This document shows, in pieces, positions 22,926 to 31,150 of a DNA stretch of 53,904 nucleotides. Numbering within the stretch: position 1 is the stretch's first letter; each line of letters opens with the position of its first letter. The notes under the pieces are model-generated. The model had not been told where the DNA came from. It searched no databases and saw only the letters and a list, made by a program, of their open reading frames with translations. Source of the DNA: an uncultured Burkholderiales bacterium (GTDB lineage Bacteria > Pseudomonadota > Gammaproteobacteria > Burkholderiales > Burkholderiaceae_C). The DNA is taken from contig CALMYH010000012.1 in NCBI GenBank assembly GCA_937873395.1, forward strand, positions 1 through 53,904, written 5' to 3'. The translations under genes and the position numbers were made by a program.

Positions 22926-23666
22926 ATGGCCCAGTTGCTTCAAATCGCCAATTCGCCCGACCTGGTTGACCAGGTCTATCGTGTGCTGCTCGACGCCATC
23001 AGCACCGGACAACTGGCCCCCGGACAACGCCTGACCCAGGAAGAACTGGCCGAACAACTCTCTGTCTCGCGCCAGCCGGTGATGCAGGCCCTGCGCCTGC
23101 TCAAGAAAGACGGGTTTGTGGCCGACGCGCCTGCCGTTTGTGGTGGCCCCGGAAAAAGCCGGGGCCTGCAGGTGGCCCCCATCGAGGCCGCCTGGATCGC
23201 CCAGGTCTACCAGGTGCGTGGCGCACTGGACGTGCTGGCCGTGCGCCTGGCCGCCGCCCGCTCCACCCGGCTGGACCCCGAGCTGATCCGGCGCGGCCGG
23301 AAGGCCGTCGAGGCCGGTGACGTCAAGGCCATGATCGAGACCGACCTCGCCTTTCACCAGGCCATCTACCGGGCCGCAGGCAACCCCCTGATCGAACAAA
23401 GTGCCCTGCTCCACTGGCACCACATCCGTCGGACCATGGGTGAAGCCCTTCAGACCTCGCAACTGCGCGCCACCGTCTGGGACGAACACCAGGCCATGGC
23501 CGAAGCCGTTGCGGCCGGTGATGTCCCGCGTGCCGAGTCGCTCATGCAACACCACAGCGGACAGGCCAGCGAGCACCTGCAGGTCCAGATCCGCGAGGAA
23601 ACCCCAACCGTCACCGCCCTTTCATCGGCCCATGGTCAACTCCGTGGTTCCCGGCAGCCTGGCTAG
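22926..23666 (+). CDS. GntR-family (FCD subfamily) transcriptional regulator
   Basis: The 246-residue protein has an N-terminal winged helix (RVLLDAISTGQLAPGQRLTQ, then EELAEQLSVSRQPVMQALRL, about residues 20-65). A C-terminal FCD domain follows with metal/ligand residues in DLAFHQAIYRAAGN and DEHQAMAEAVAAGD. The ATG at 22926 has GGAG 11 nt upstream and starts in-register with family members; the frame opens earlier at 22815 without support. It is divergent from the hydrolase and upstream of a beta-hydroxyacid dehydrogenase, and probably responds to an organic acid. A strong terminator follows, so the dehydrogenase has its own transcript or depends on read-through. Confidence 0.9.
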   Translation: MAQLLQIANSPDLVDQVYRVLLDAISTGQLAPGQRLTQEELAEQLSVSRQPVMQALRLLKKDGFVADAPAVCGGPGKSRGLQVAPIEAAWIAQVYQVRGALDVLAVRLAAARSTRLDPELIRRGRKAVEAGDVKAMIETDLAFHQAIYRAAGNPLIEQSALLHWHHIRRTMGEALQTSQLRATVWDEHQAMAEAVAAGDVPRAESLMQHHSGQASEHLQVQIREETPTVTALSSAHGQLRGSRQPG

Positions 23667-23680
23667 CCGGTCCACTTGAA

Positions 23681-23717
23681 GGCGGTTCCCGGCCATTCCG
23701 GGGACCGCCCTTTTTTT
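23681..23717 (+). terminator. Rho-independent terminator after the GntR gene
   Basis: A 12-bp stem (23681-23692 with 23698-23709, one G-U pair, 5-nt loop) is followed by C and seven T (23711-23717). Confidence 0.88.
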
Positions 23718-23774
23718 CGGCCGCCAACAACCGACCGCCATGCGCGCCAGCCGCCCCATTCGCAGAGTCCAGCC

Positions 23775-24692
23775 GTGAACCCCGAGACCTCCAACCCCAT
23801 CCCCCCCGCCAACGGCGCCGTCCCACGCGTCGCGGTGCTCGGCATCGGCATGATGGGGCTGCCCATGGCCCGGCGCCTGCTCGATGCCGGCCTGCCCGTG
23901 ACCGCCTGGAACCGAGCGCGCAGCAAGGCCGAACGCCTGGAGCCGGCCGGTGGCCGGGTGGCCGATACACCCGCTGAAGCGGTGGCCGGGGCCGACGTGG
24001 TGATCACCCTGCTCACCGACGGCCAGGCCGTCGAAGACGTGCTGTTCCGGCAAGGTGCCGCCGAGGCAATGCGAGCTGGCAGCACCCTGATCGACATGTC
24101 GTCCATCCAGCCCCGCCAGGCACGCGACCATGCCGCGCGCCTGGCGGGCCGGGGCGTGCATCATCTGGATGCCCCCGTTTCCGGGGGCACGGTGGGCGCC
24201 GAAGCCGGTACCCTGGCCATCATGGTCGGCGGACGCCAGGCCCAGTTCGAGCAGGCCTTCTCCGTGTTCGAGGTGCTGGGCCGGGCCACCCATGTCGGCC
24301 CCCATGGAGCGGGCCAGCTGGCCAAGCTGGCCAACCAGATGATCGTGGGCGTCACCATCGGTGCGGTGGCCGAAGCCCTGCTGCTGTGCGAACGCGGTGG
24401 AGCCGACATGGCACGCGTGCGCGAAGCCATCTCGGGCGGATTTGCCGACAGCCGCATCCTGCAGGTTCACGGCCAACGCATGATCGAGCGCGACTTCACC
24501 AAGCGCGGCGCCGTCTCCGTGCAGCTCAAGGACATGCGCAACGCCCTGGCCACCGCGTCGGAAATCGGCTTCGAGGCCCCCATCACCGCGCTGTTCGAGC
24601 GGCTGTACGCCGAAGCCGCCGATCACGGCCTGGCCGACCTGGACCATTCGGCCCTGTTCGTCGAACTGGCCAGCCGCAACGGCATGAACTGA
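23775..24692 (+). CDS. Beta-hydroxyacid dehydrogenase family NAD(P)-dependent oxidoreductase
   Basis: The 305-residue protein resembles tartronate-semialdehyde reductase and 3-hydroxyisobutyrate dehydrogenase. It has the Rossmann start VAVLGIGMMGLPMARRLLDAG, the substrate motif HLDAPVSGGTVGAEAGTLAI and the catalytic Lys region GQLAKLANQMIVG. The best start is the GTG at 23775; the frame runs back to 23676 but that would include the GntR terminator. It reduces or oxidises a small hydroxy acid using NAD(P). Proximity to a GntR/FCD regulator suggests joint control. The exact substrate cannot be told from sequence. Confidence 0.87.
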   Translation: MNPETSNPIPPANGAVPRVAVLGIGMMGLPMARRLLDAGLPVTAWNRARSKAERLEPAGGRVADTPAEAVAGADVVITLLTDGQAVEDVLFRQGAAEAMRAGSTLIDMSSIQPRQARDHAARLAGRGVHHLDAPVSGGTVGAEAGTLAIMVGGRQAQFEQAFSVFEVLGRATHVGPHGAGQLAKLANQMIVGVTIGAVAEALLLCERGGADMARVREAISGGFADSRILQVHGQRMIERDFTKRGAVSVQLKDMRNALATASEIGFEAPITALFERLYAEAADHGLADLDHSALFVELASRNGMN

Positions 24693-24759
24693 GCGCCGCG
24701 GAAGCCGCCATGCGCCTGCCAGCGACAAAGCGCGGCGGATTTGCTAGCATTTGCTCCAT

Positions 24760-24835
<76 letters not shown>

Positions 24836-24873
24836 ACCAACGATGTCTGGCATGGCGCCGGGCGAAGACACAA

Positions 24874-24900
24874 AAAAAGCCGGGACAAGCCCGGCTTTTT
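24874..24900. terminator. Bidirectional terminator between tRNA-Ala and the DEAD-box helicase
   Basis: GCCGGG (24879-24884) pairs with CCCGGC (24890-24895) around ACAAG, flanked by A-run and T-run that extend the stem. It can end the tRNA transcript on the plus strand and the helicase transcript (stop at 24922) on the minus strand. Confidence 0.9.
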
Positions 24901-24921
24901 CATGTGCGCACCGCGCTGTGT

Positions 24922-26685
24922 TCAGCGCGGGCTGCGGCGTGCCGACGGACGAAAGGCGTCGTTGCGGCGACCCTCCGCCGGCACACCACGACCACCGAAG
25001 CGGTCGCCGGCGCGTTGCTCGCGCGGACCACGATCGGCGAAGGCGGCACCGGGACGCTCACGACCCTTGTCGGTGCGCCCAAAAGACGCGAAACCGCCAT
25101 GGGCGCCTGCCCCCTGACGCGGCCGGGCCGCTTCATCGCGGGCAGGCCGCTCCCAACGGGGATCGGCGCGGCGCTCGTCGCGCTCGACCGGACGGGCCTC
25201 GCCGAACCCGCCACCCATGCGCGGCGTACCGCGGCGGTCGCCGAAGCGGTCGCCGCCCCGACCGGCCGGCCGGCCATTGCCCCGGCCGCGACCGAAGTCG
25301 TTCTGCGGGGGACGCTGGCGCGGCTCCAGACCCGGCACCGTCTTGACTTCGATGCGCTGGTGGGTGAAGGCCTCGATGTCGCCGATCTTGCGGCGGTCGC
25401 GGAATTCGGCAAAGGTCACGGCCAGGCCATCGCGGCCGGCACGGCCGGTGCGGCCGATGCGGTGGGTGTAGTCCTCGGCCTTCATCGGCAGGCCGTAGTT
25501 GAACACGTGCGTGATGGTCGGCACGTCGATGCCGCGGGCCGCCACGTCGGTGGCGACGAGGAACTGCACCTGACCGTTGCGCAACGCCATCAGGCGGCGG
25601 TTGCGCAAACCCTGGCTCAGGGCGCCATGCAGGGCCACGGCGGCAAAACCGGCCTGCTGCAGGTCGGCCGCCAGGCCGTCGCATTCGATCTGGGTGCTGC
25701 AGAAGACCACCGCCTGGTCGATGGCGGCATCCCGCAACCAGTGGTCGAGCAGGGCCCGCTTGTGCTGCTGGTCGTCGGCCCAGTACAGCTGCTGGCGGAT
25801 GTTGGCGTGTTTTTCCTGCGGCGTGTCGATCTGCACCTTCTGCACATGCTTGCCGCCGTCGTGCATGACCCGCAGGGCCAGTTGCTGGATGCGTGGCGCG
25901 AAGGTGGCGCTGAACATCATGGTCTGGCGGCGCTGGCTGGTCAGGTGGTTGACCTCGGCCAGATCGTCGGCAAAGCCCAGGTCCAGCATGCGGTCGGCCT
26001 CGTCGACCACCAGGAACTGCACCTGATCGAGCTGGATCTGGCCCGAGCGCTGCAGGTCCAGCAGGCGGCCCGGCGTGGCGACCACCAGATCGGCGTTCTG
26101 CAGGCGGGCAATCTGGACCTGATAGGGCATGCCCCCGACCACGTTCGCGATGCGCAGACCACGGCAGTGGCGCACCAGACCGATGGCGTCCTGTGCCACC
26201 TGCTGGGCCAGTTCGCGCGTCGGGCACAGCACCAGGGCGCCGGGCGTGGCCGGTTTGAAGTGGCGCGCCAGCGTGGGGTTCTTGCGCTTGGGGCGCTTGG
26301 GCGCGGCCTCGCCGCGGGCCAGGGCCTCGGCCGTGGCGCGCTCCAGGGCCTCACGTTCGCGGGCCTGTTCGGCGTCCTTCTGCTGGATCAGGGTGTGCAG
26401 CACCGGCAACAGAAAGGCGGCGGTCTTGCCGCTGCCGGTCTGGCTGGAAACCATCAGGTCGGCGTAGCGCTGCTCCCCTTCGGACAGCAGCGCCTTGGGC
26501 ACCACCTGGGACTGGACCGCGGTGGGCGCCACATAGCCCAGGTCGGCACAGGCCTGACCCAGCTCGGGGGCCAGGCCCAGCAATTCAAAGGCATTGGGCT
26601 CGCGCACCAGCACCGCACCGTCGGCGACGACGGTCGCGTCCAGTTCTTGCGCCTCGAAGGCGACTTCATCCATACGTTCTTTCAT
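24922..26685 (-). CDS. DEAD-box ATP-dependent RNA helicase
   Basis: The 587-residue protein has all core motifs: Q-motif region YVAPTAVQSQVVP, motif I SSQTGSGKTAAF, Ia PTRELAQQ, II VVDEADRML, III SAT, IV/V VATDVAARGIDVP and VI HRIGRTGRAGR. A Lys/Arg/Ala insert (about residues 105-140) separates motifs I and Ia. The C-terminal 130 residues are Arg/Gly/Asp-rich (for example GRGRGNGRPAGRGGDRFG), a disordered RNA-binding tail. It belongs near RhlE and likely acts in ribosome assembly or RNA decay. The first ATG is used; ATG at 26673 is possible. An unusually long non-coding leader precedes it. Confidence 0.92.
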   Translation of the reverse strand: MKERMDEVAFEAQELDATVVADGAVLVREPNAFELLGLAPELGQACADLGYVAPTAVQSQVVPKALLSEGEQRYADLMVSSQTGSGKTAAFLLPVLHTLIQQKDAEQAREREALERATAEALARGEAAPKRPKRKNPTLARHFKPATPGALVLCPTRELAQQVAQDAIGLVRHCRGLRIANVVGGMPYQVQIARLQNADLVVATPGRLLDLQRSGQIQLDQVQFLVVDEADRMLDLGFADDLAEVNHLTSQRRQTMMFSATFAPRIQQLALRVMHDGGKHVQKVQIDTPQEKHANIRQQLYWADDQQHKRALLDHWLRDAAIDQAVVFCSTQIECDGLAADLQQAGFAAVALHGALSQGLRNRRLMALRNGQVQFLVATDVAARGIDVPTITHVFNYGLPMKAEDYTHRIGRTGRAGRDGLAVTFAEFRDRRKIGDIEAFTHQRIEVKTVPGLEPRQRPPQNDFGRGRGNGRPAGRGGDRFGDRRGTPRMGGGFGEARPVERDERRADPRWERPARDEAARPRQGAGAHGGFASFGRTDKGRERPGAAFADRGPREQRAGDRFGGRGVPAEGRRNDAFRPSARRSPR

Positions 26686-26970
26686 GTTTCATCATCCCGG
26701 CGCGCCAAAAAAGTGGGGCGCGCACATCCGGACAAAGCGAAACGCGGTGCGCAGGCTGGATCCGTTTCCGCGGAAACGGTCAACGCGCAGACGGGCTGCT
26801 TCGTTCGTGGTTGCAGACAACATCAACCATCAAACGAAGAGCGAGGCGAGCCGGTCCCGGTGAGGGAGATCGGCTGCGATCAACGCATGGCCCCGATCAG
26901 ATCACCCCGGTGGGCATCGCCAGGCGATGCATCGGGGCTGCGGGGCACTGTGAGTGTGAGGCAGATGCAC
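26686..26970 (-). other. Long 5' leader of the DEAD-box helicase gene
   Basis: No ORF is supported here. The minus-strand RNA contains a perfect 18-nt palindrome CCGTTTCCGCGGAAACGG (26762-26779). It also contains a GC-rich hairpin next to the start codon, with GGCGCGCC (26699-26706) pairing with GCGCGCC-type sequence near 26717-26723. Long structured leaders are common for cold-inducible RNA helicase genes. I could not identify the promoter. Confidence 0.4.
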
Positions 26971-27000
26971 AAAGGCTGCGCTTTTTACGGCGCAGCCTTT
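26971..27000. terminator. Hairpin terminator after the Pit transporter gene
   Basis: AAAGGCTGCGC (26971-26981) pairs perfectly with GCGCAGCCTTT (26990-27000) around an 8-nt loop. It lies 60 nt beyond the pit stop (27062, minus strand). The T-run after the stem is short. Confidence 0.65.
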
Positions 27001-27061
27001 CATTATGGCATGTTTTCAGGGATTACCCTAGGAATTTCTTTCAGGCCTTCCGTGCGGCACT

Positions 27062-28648
27062 TCAGGTCATCACCGCTCGGACGATGTGGAACAGGATGGC
27101 GGCCAGCACCGCAGTGGCCGGTACCGTCACGATCCAGGCAGCCACGATGCGCAGCACCGTCGAACGTTTGACCAGCTCCTTTTTGTAGGCCTTCTTGAGG
27201 GCTTTCTGTTCTTTCTTCGCCAGCACCGTGCCGTCGGCCAGTTGGCGCTGCTTGGCGAGCTTCTTCATTTCGGCCAGCATGCGCTTCTTCTCGCTCACCT
27301 CGGCCGCCTCGAAGCGTTTCAGATAGGCCTCCACCTCCTCACGATCTCCCCCCTGGTGGCCGGCGAAAACCACCGCCTCCATCTTCGCGTAATTGACCTT
27401 GAGCAGCTCGCGCAGGAAACCCACACCGATGACCGCGCCGATGGTGGTGTGGGTGGTCGAAATCGGCATGCCGAGCTCAGCCGCGATGATCACCGTCAGG
27501 GTGGCGGCCATGGCGATGGAATAGGCCCGCATGTTGTCGAGCTCGGTGATCTCCTTGCCCACGGTGCGGATCAGCTTGGCGCCGTAGAGCGCCAGGCCGA
27601 CGGCCAGGCCCAGGGCCCCCAGCACCATCACCCACATCGGGGATGCCGCCCGGGTGGCCACCGCACCGCTCTTGACCGCCTCGTAAATGGCCGCCAGCGG
27701 GCCGATGGCGTTGCCCACGTCGTTGGCCCCATGGGCAAAACTGAGCAGGGCCGCCGCACAGATGAGCGGCCAGGTGAACAGGCGGTTGACGCCGTCTTTG
27801 CTGTTGTCCTGGCGCAGGGCGGCCCGTGCGATGGGCCTGCGAACCAGGGCCCAGACCACCACCGCCACCAGCGCACCCAGGCCAACCGCTGGCCAGAACC
27901 CCATCTTGACCAGCTGGCTCAGTCCCTTGAGCAGCATGAAGGTGGCATAGGCCCAGACCATGAGCGCAATGAGCACCGGCACCACCCGGGCCGCGGCCTC
28001 GGTCTTTTCGCTGCGGTAGGTGATGCTGCGCTTGATGATGTAGAGGAACAGGGCCGCGATCAGCGCCCCCGTCAAGGGCGAGGCCACCCAGCTGGCGACG
28101 ATCTTGGTGATGGTGCCCCAGTTCACCAGGCCCCAGCCACCGGCCGCAATACCGGCCCCCATGACGGCACCGATGATGGAGTGGGTGGTCGACACCGGCG
28201 CCCCCAGCGCCGTGGCCAGATTGAGCCAGAGCGCCCCGGCCAGCAGGGCCGCCAGCATCACCCAGGCAAACAGGGCCGGGTCGGCAATCTGTTTGCTGTC
28301 GATGATGCCGCCCTTGATGGTGCCCACCACCTCGCCGCCGGCGATGATGGCGCCCAGCGCCTCGAACACGGCCGCGATGACGATGGCCCAGCCCATGGTC
28401 AGGGCGCCGGAACCGACGGCCGGTCCCATGTTGTTGGCCACATCGTTGGCACCGATGTTCATGGCCATGTAGCCACCGATGACCGCGGCGACAATGAGCA
28501 ACCCCACGGACGCCGCAGGCAGGCCGGCCACGGATGCGCCCGTCAGGGAGGCGTACAGTCCGACCAGCCCCAGAAACAACAGGGCGCCACCGAGCTGGAA
28601 GACCTCCAGGTGGCGCGAAACAAAGCGGTTGCGGGATTTTCGTGTCAT
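27062..28648 (-). CDS. pitA: Pit-family low-affinity inorganic phosphate transporter
   Basis: The 528-residue membrane protein carries the duplicated PHO4 signatures GANDVANNMGPAVGSGAL (about residue 66) and GANDVGNAIGPLAA (about 310), and ALGAPVSTTHSIIGAVMGAG with its repeat LGMPISTTHTTIGAVIGVG. It imports metal-phosphate with protons at the inner membrane. A Lys/Glu-rich hydrophilic stretch of about 90 residues (about 430-500) precedes the last helix. It lies outside the phosphate island and has no clear Pho box. A palindromic region is just upstream of the ATG. Confidence 0.93.
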   Translation of the reverse strand: MTRKSRNRFVSRHLEVFQLGGALLFLGLVGLYASLTGASVAGLPAASVGLLIVAAVIGGYMAMNIGANDVANNMGPAVGSGALTMGWAIVIAAVFEALGAIIAGGEVVGTIKGGIIDSKQIADPALFAWVMLAALLAGALWLNLATALGAPVSTTHSIIGAVMGAGIAAGGWGLVNWGTITKIVASWVASPLTGALIAALFLYIIKRSITYRSEKTEAAARVVPVLIALMVWAYATFMLLKGLSQLVKMGFWPAVGLGALVAVVVWALVRRPIARAALRQDNSKDGVNRLFTWPLICAAALLSFAHGANDVGNAIGPLAAIYEAVKSGAVATRAASPMWVMVLGALGLAVGLALYGAKLIRTVGKEITELDNMRAYSIAMAATLTVIIAAELGMPISTTHTTIGAVIGVGFLRELLKVNYAKMEAVVFAGHQGGDREEVEAYLKRFEAAEVSEKKRMLAEMKKLAKQRQLADGTVLAKKEQKALKKAYKKELVKRSTVLRIVAAWIVTVPATAVLAAILFHIVRAVMT

Positions 28649-28655
28649 GGTTTTT

Positions 28656-28671
28656 TCACGTGAATTTCACG
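28656..28671. promoter_or_regulatory. Overlapping palindromes upstream of pitA
   Basis: TCACGTGA (28656-28663) and CGTGAATTTCACG (28659-28671) overlap within 25 nt of the pitA ATG. They could form an operator or an RNA hairpin. No known factor is recognised. Confidence 0.3.
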
Positions 28672-28757
28672 ATTTTGACACGACTGGACTGGCTGAACGG
28701 CGTTCACACGGTCGCACATGACGGGTCGCCCCGTCCGGTGCAGGGACGCGCAATGCC

Positions 28758-29378
28758 TCAGCGCAGGAAGTGGGCCCGGTAATGCTCGAGCTCGTCGATC
28801 GATTCGTGCACGTCGGCCAGGGCCGTGTGGCGCTGCTGCTTCTTGAAGGCGTCGTAGACCTCGGGCCGCCATCGCTTGGCCAGCTCCTTGAGGGTGCTCA
28901 CGTCCAGACAACGGTAATGGAAATAGGCCTCAAGCTTCGGCATGTACTTGACCAGGAAGCGCCGGTCCTGGCTGATGGTGTTGCCACACATCGGGGAGGC
29001 GTTCCTGGGCACATGGCGCGCAATGAACTCCAGCAGTTGCTGCTCGGCCGCCGCCTCGTCAAGGGCGCTGGCCTTGACCTTGTCGATCAGGCCGCTTTTG
29101 CCGTGGGTGCCCTTGTTCCAGTTGTCCATGGCGTCGAGCACTGCCTGACTCTGATGGATCACCAGCACCGGCCCTTCGACACGCGGCTCCAGATGAGGCC
29201 CCGTGATCACCACGGCGATCTCCAGCAGGCGCTCCTTCTCGGGGTCCAGCCCACTCATTTCACAATCGATCCAGACCAGGTTCTGGTCGCTGCGAGGCAG
29301 CAGTACTGGTTCCGCGCCGGGCGTGACTGCGGCGGGCATCGATGCGTCGGTCGGGGTTTCGGATGTCATGGACGTCAT
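28758..29378 (-). CDS. orn: Oligoribonuclease
   Basis: The 206-residue product is the DEDDh 3'-5' exoribonuclease that degrades 2-5 nt RNAs, including pGpG from cyclic-di-GMP turnover. Exo [14 protein letters not shown], Exo [26 protein letters not shown] and Exo [17 protein letters not shown] with its His and Asp are all present. About 30 residues precede the core, longer than usual, and the start is uncertain: ATG 29378 and ATG 29369 are both possible and neither has a strong ribosome-binding site. It is upstream of pitA on the same strand and divergent from the M48 protease. Confidence 0.93.
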   Translation of the reverse strand: MTSMTSETPTDASMPAAVTPGAEPVLLPRSDQNLVWIDCEMSGLDPEKERLLEIAVVITGPHLEPRVEGPVLVIHQSQAVLDAMDNWNKGTHGKSGLIDKVKASALDEAAAEQQLLEFIARHVPRNASPMCGNTISQDRRFLVKYMPKLEAYFHYRCLDVSTLKELAKRWRPEVYDAFKKQQRHTALADVHESIDELEHYRAHFLR

Positions 29379-29436
29379 TTTCGCCGATGCCGCCGCTCGC
29401 CACGCCCCCACACGGACACGGCGGGCCACACTTGGT

Positions 29437-29442
29437 TAGACT
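29437..29442 (+). promoter_or_regulatory. Possible -10 element of the M48 protease gene
   Basis: TAGACT, 7 nt before the ATG at 29450; near-leaderless arrangement. Confidence 0.35.
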
Positions 29443-29449
29443 CCGCGCC

Positions 29450-30712
29450 ATGGATGCCGCTTCCTTTGCCTTCACCGCCGTGGTCTGTGCCGCCCTGATC
29501 GGCTCCCTGGTGCTGAAGACGGTCCTCATCAGCCGCCAGATCCGCCACGTTGCCAGGCATCGCCCGGCCGTGCCGGCCGCGTTTGCCGAGACCGTCACCC
29601 TGGAAGCCCACCAGAAAGCCGCCGACTACACGATCGCCAAGGCCCGCTTCGGCATGCTGGGCAACAGCTTCGAAGTCGCGCTCCTGCTGGGCTGGACCTT
29701 GCTGGGCGGTTTGCACTGGCTCAACCAGGGTCTGCTGGCCTGGCTGGGCGGGGGCATGCTGCAGCAGCTGGCCCTGATCGGATGTTTTGCCCTGATCGGC
29801 GGACTGCTCAGTCTTCCGATGGAATGGTGGAGCAGTTTCCGCATCGAGGAACGCTTCGGCTTCAACCGCATGACCCTGGGCCTTTGGCTGGGCGACCTGT
29901 TCAAGGGCGCCGCGGTCGGTGTCCTCATCGGATTGCCGATCGTCGCCCTGATTCTCTGGTTGATGCAGGCCGCCGGCGCCCTGTGGTGGCTCTGGGCCTG
30001 GGCCGTCTGGATGGGGTTCAACCTGCTGCTGCTGGTGCTCTACCCCACCCTGATTGCGCCCCTGTTCAACAAGTTCGAGCCCCTGCAGGACGAAACCCTG
30101 AAAGCCCGCGTGAGCGCCCTGATGCAACGCTGCGGCTTTGCCGCCAAAGGCCTGTTCGTGATGGATGGCAGCCGGCGCAGCGCACATGCCAACGCCTATT
30201 TCACCGGCTTTGGCGCTGCCAAGCGTGTGGTCTTTTTCGACACGCTGCTCCAGCAGCTGGAGCCGGCCGAGGTGGACGCGGTGCTGGCCCACGAACTGGG
30301 TCACTACAGGCGAAGGCACATCCTGCAACGCCTGGTGCTGTTGTTCGCCCTGAGCCTGGGCGGGTTTGCGCTGCTGGGCTGGACGTCGGGCCAGGTCTGG
30401 TTCTACACCGGCTTGGGGGTTGAGCCCTCGATGGACTCCCCGAACGACGCACTCGCATTGCTGCTGTTCGTGATAGTGGTGCCCCTGTTCACCTACTTTC
30501 TCCAGCCCCTGGTGGCCCAGCTTTCCCGCCGGCACGAGTTCGAAGCCGATGCCTATGCGGTGGCCCAGACCAGCGGCGCCGACCTGGCCAGCGCCCTGCT
30601 GAAGCTTTACAAGGACAATGCCAGCACGCTCACACCGGATCCGGTGTTCGCCCGCTTCTACTACTCCCACCCGCCGGCCAGCGAGCGCCTGGCCCGCCTG
30701 ACCAAGGCCTGA
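29450..30712 (+). CDS. M48-family (Ste24-like) integral membrane metalloprotease
   Basis: The 420-residue protein resembles CAAX prenyl protease 1/Ste24, with an N-terminal helix, a long multi-helix region, and the zinc motif VLAHELGHYRRRH (HExxH, about residue 280). The third zinc ligand lies in HEFEADAYAV. Bacterial members are thought to act in membrane-protein quality control. The ATG at 29450 is chosen because the hydrophobic N-terminus begins there; the frame opens earlier at 29342 within the divergent orn region. phhB and rsgA follow closely on the same strand. Confidence 0.9.
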   Translation: MDAASFAFTAVVCAALIGSLVLKTVLISRQIRHVARHRPAVPAAFAETVTLEAHQKAADYTIAKARFGMLGNSFEVALLLGWTLLGGLHWLNQGLLAWLGGGMLQQLALIGCFALIGGLLSLPMEWWSSFRIEERFGFNRMTLGLWLGDLFKGAAVGVLIGLPIVALILWLMQAAGALWWLWAWAVWMGFNLLLLVLYPTLIAPLFNKFEPLQDETLKARVSALMQRCGFAAKGLFVMDGSRRSAHANAYFTGFGAAKRVVFFDTLLQQLEPAEVDAVLAHELGHYRRRHILQRLVLLFALSLGGFALLGWTSGQVWFYTGLGVEPSMDSPNDALALLLFVIVVPLFTYFLQPLVAQLSRRHEFEADAYAVAQTSGADLASALLKLYKDNASTLTPDPVFARFYYSHPPASERLARLTKA

Positions 30713-30741
30713 ACGGCCCACCCACCGCCCGAGCACATCCC

Positions 30742-31062
30742 ATGAACCCGATCCATCACAACCGCCGCGCTCTGAGTCCGACCGAAATCGTCACCCAGCT
30801 GACCCAACTCAACGGCGACCAGCCCGACGGATGGACACTGATCGACGGCGCACTGGAAAAGGAATTCCGGTTCGCGAATTTTCACGAGACCATCGGTTTC
30901 GTCAACGCTCTGGCCTGGGTAGCGAACCGGGAAGACCACCACCCCGACCTGTCGGTCTCCTACAACCGCTGCGTGGTGCGCTTCAACACCCACGATGTGA
31001 ACGGGATTTCGGTCAGCGACTTCTACTGCGCGGCCGCCGTGGACGTGCTGACCGGTTCCTGA
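30742..31062 (+). CDS. phhB: 4a-hydroxytetrahydrobiopterin dehydratase (pterin carbinolamine dehydratase)
   Basis: The 106-residue protein is full length for the PCD/DCoH family. The active-site block ANREDHHPDLSVSY and FNTHDVNGISVSDFYCAA are diagnostic, with the catalytic histidines in HHPD and TH. The enzyme dehydrates 4a-hydroxytetrahydropterin during phenylalanine hydroxylation. No phhA is in the window; a role in molybdopterin or general pterin recycling is also possible. It lies 29 nt after the M48 gene and is probably cotranscribed with it. Confidence 0.93.
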   Translation: MNPIHHNRRALSPTEIVTQLTQLNGDQPDGWTLIDGALEKEFRFANFHETIGFVNALAWVANREDHHPDLSVSYNRCVVRFNTHDVNGISVSDFYCAAAVDVLTGS

Positions 31063-31150
31063 GCCTGCCAGGGTCGGTCTCGCCCATGTCCTTGCCCAAG
31101 GCCTCCGGTTGAAGCGCAACCCACGTCCGGCCGCAGGAACGGAGGCCGCC

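Noticed and set aside
31086-31112. An ATG for rsgA at 31086
   Set aside because: It is out of frame and meets a stop after eight codons; ATG 31151 with GGAGG 5 nt upstream is better.
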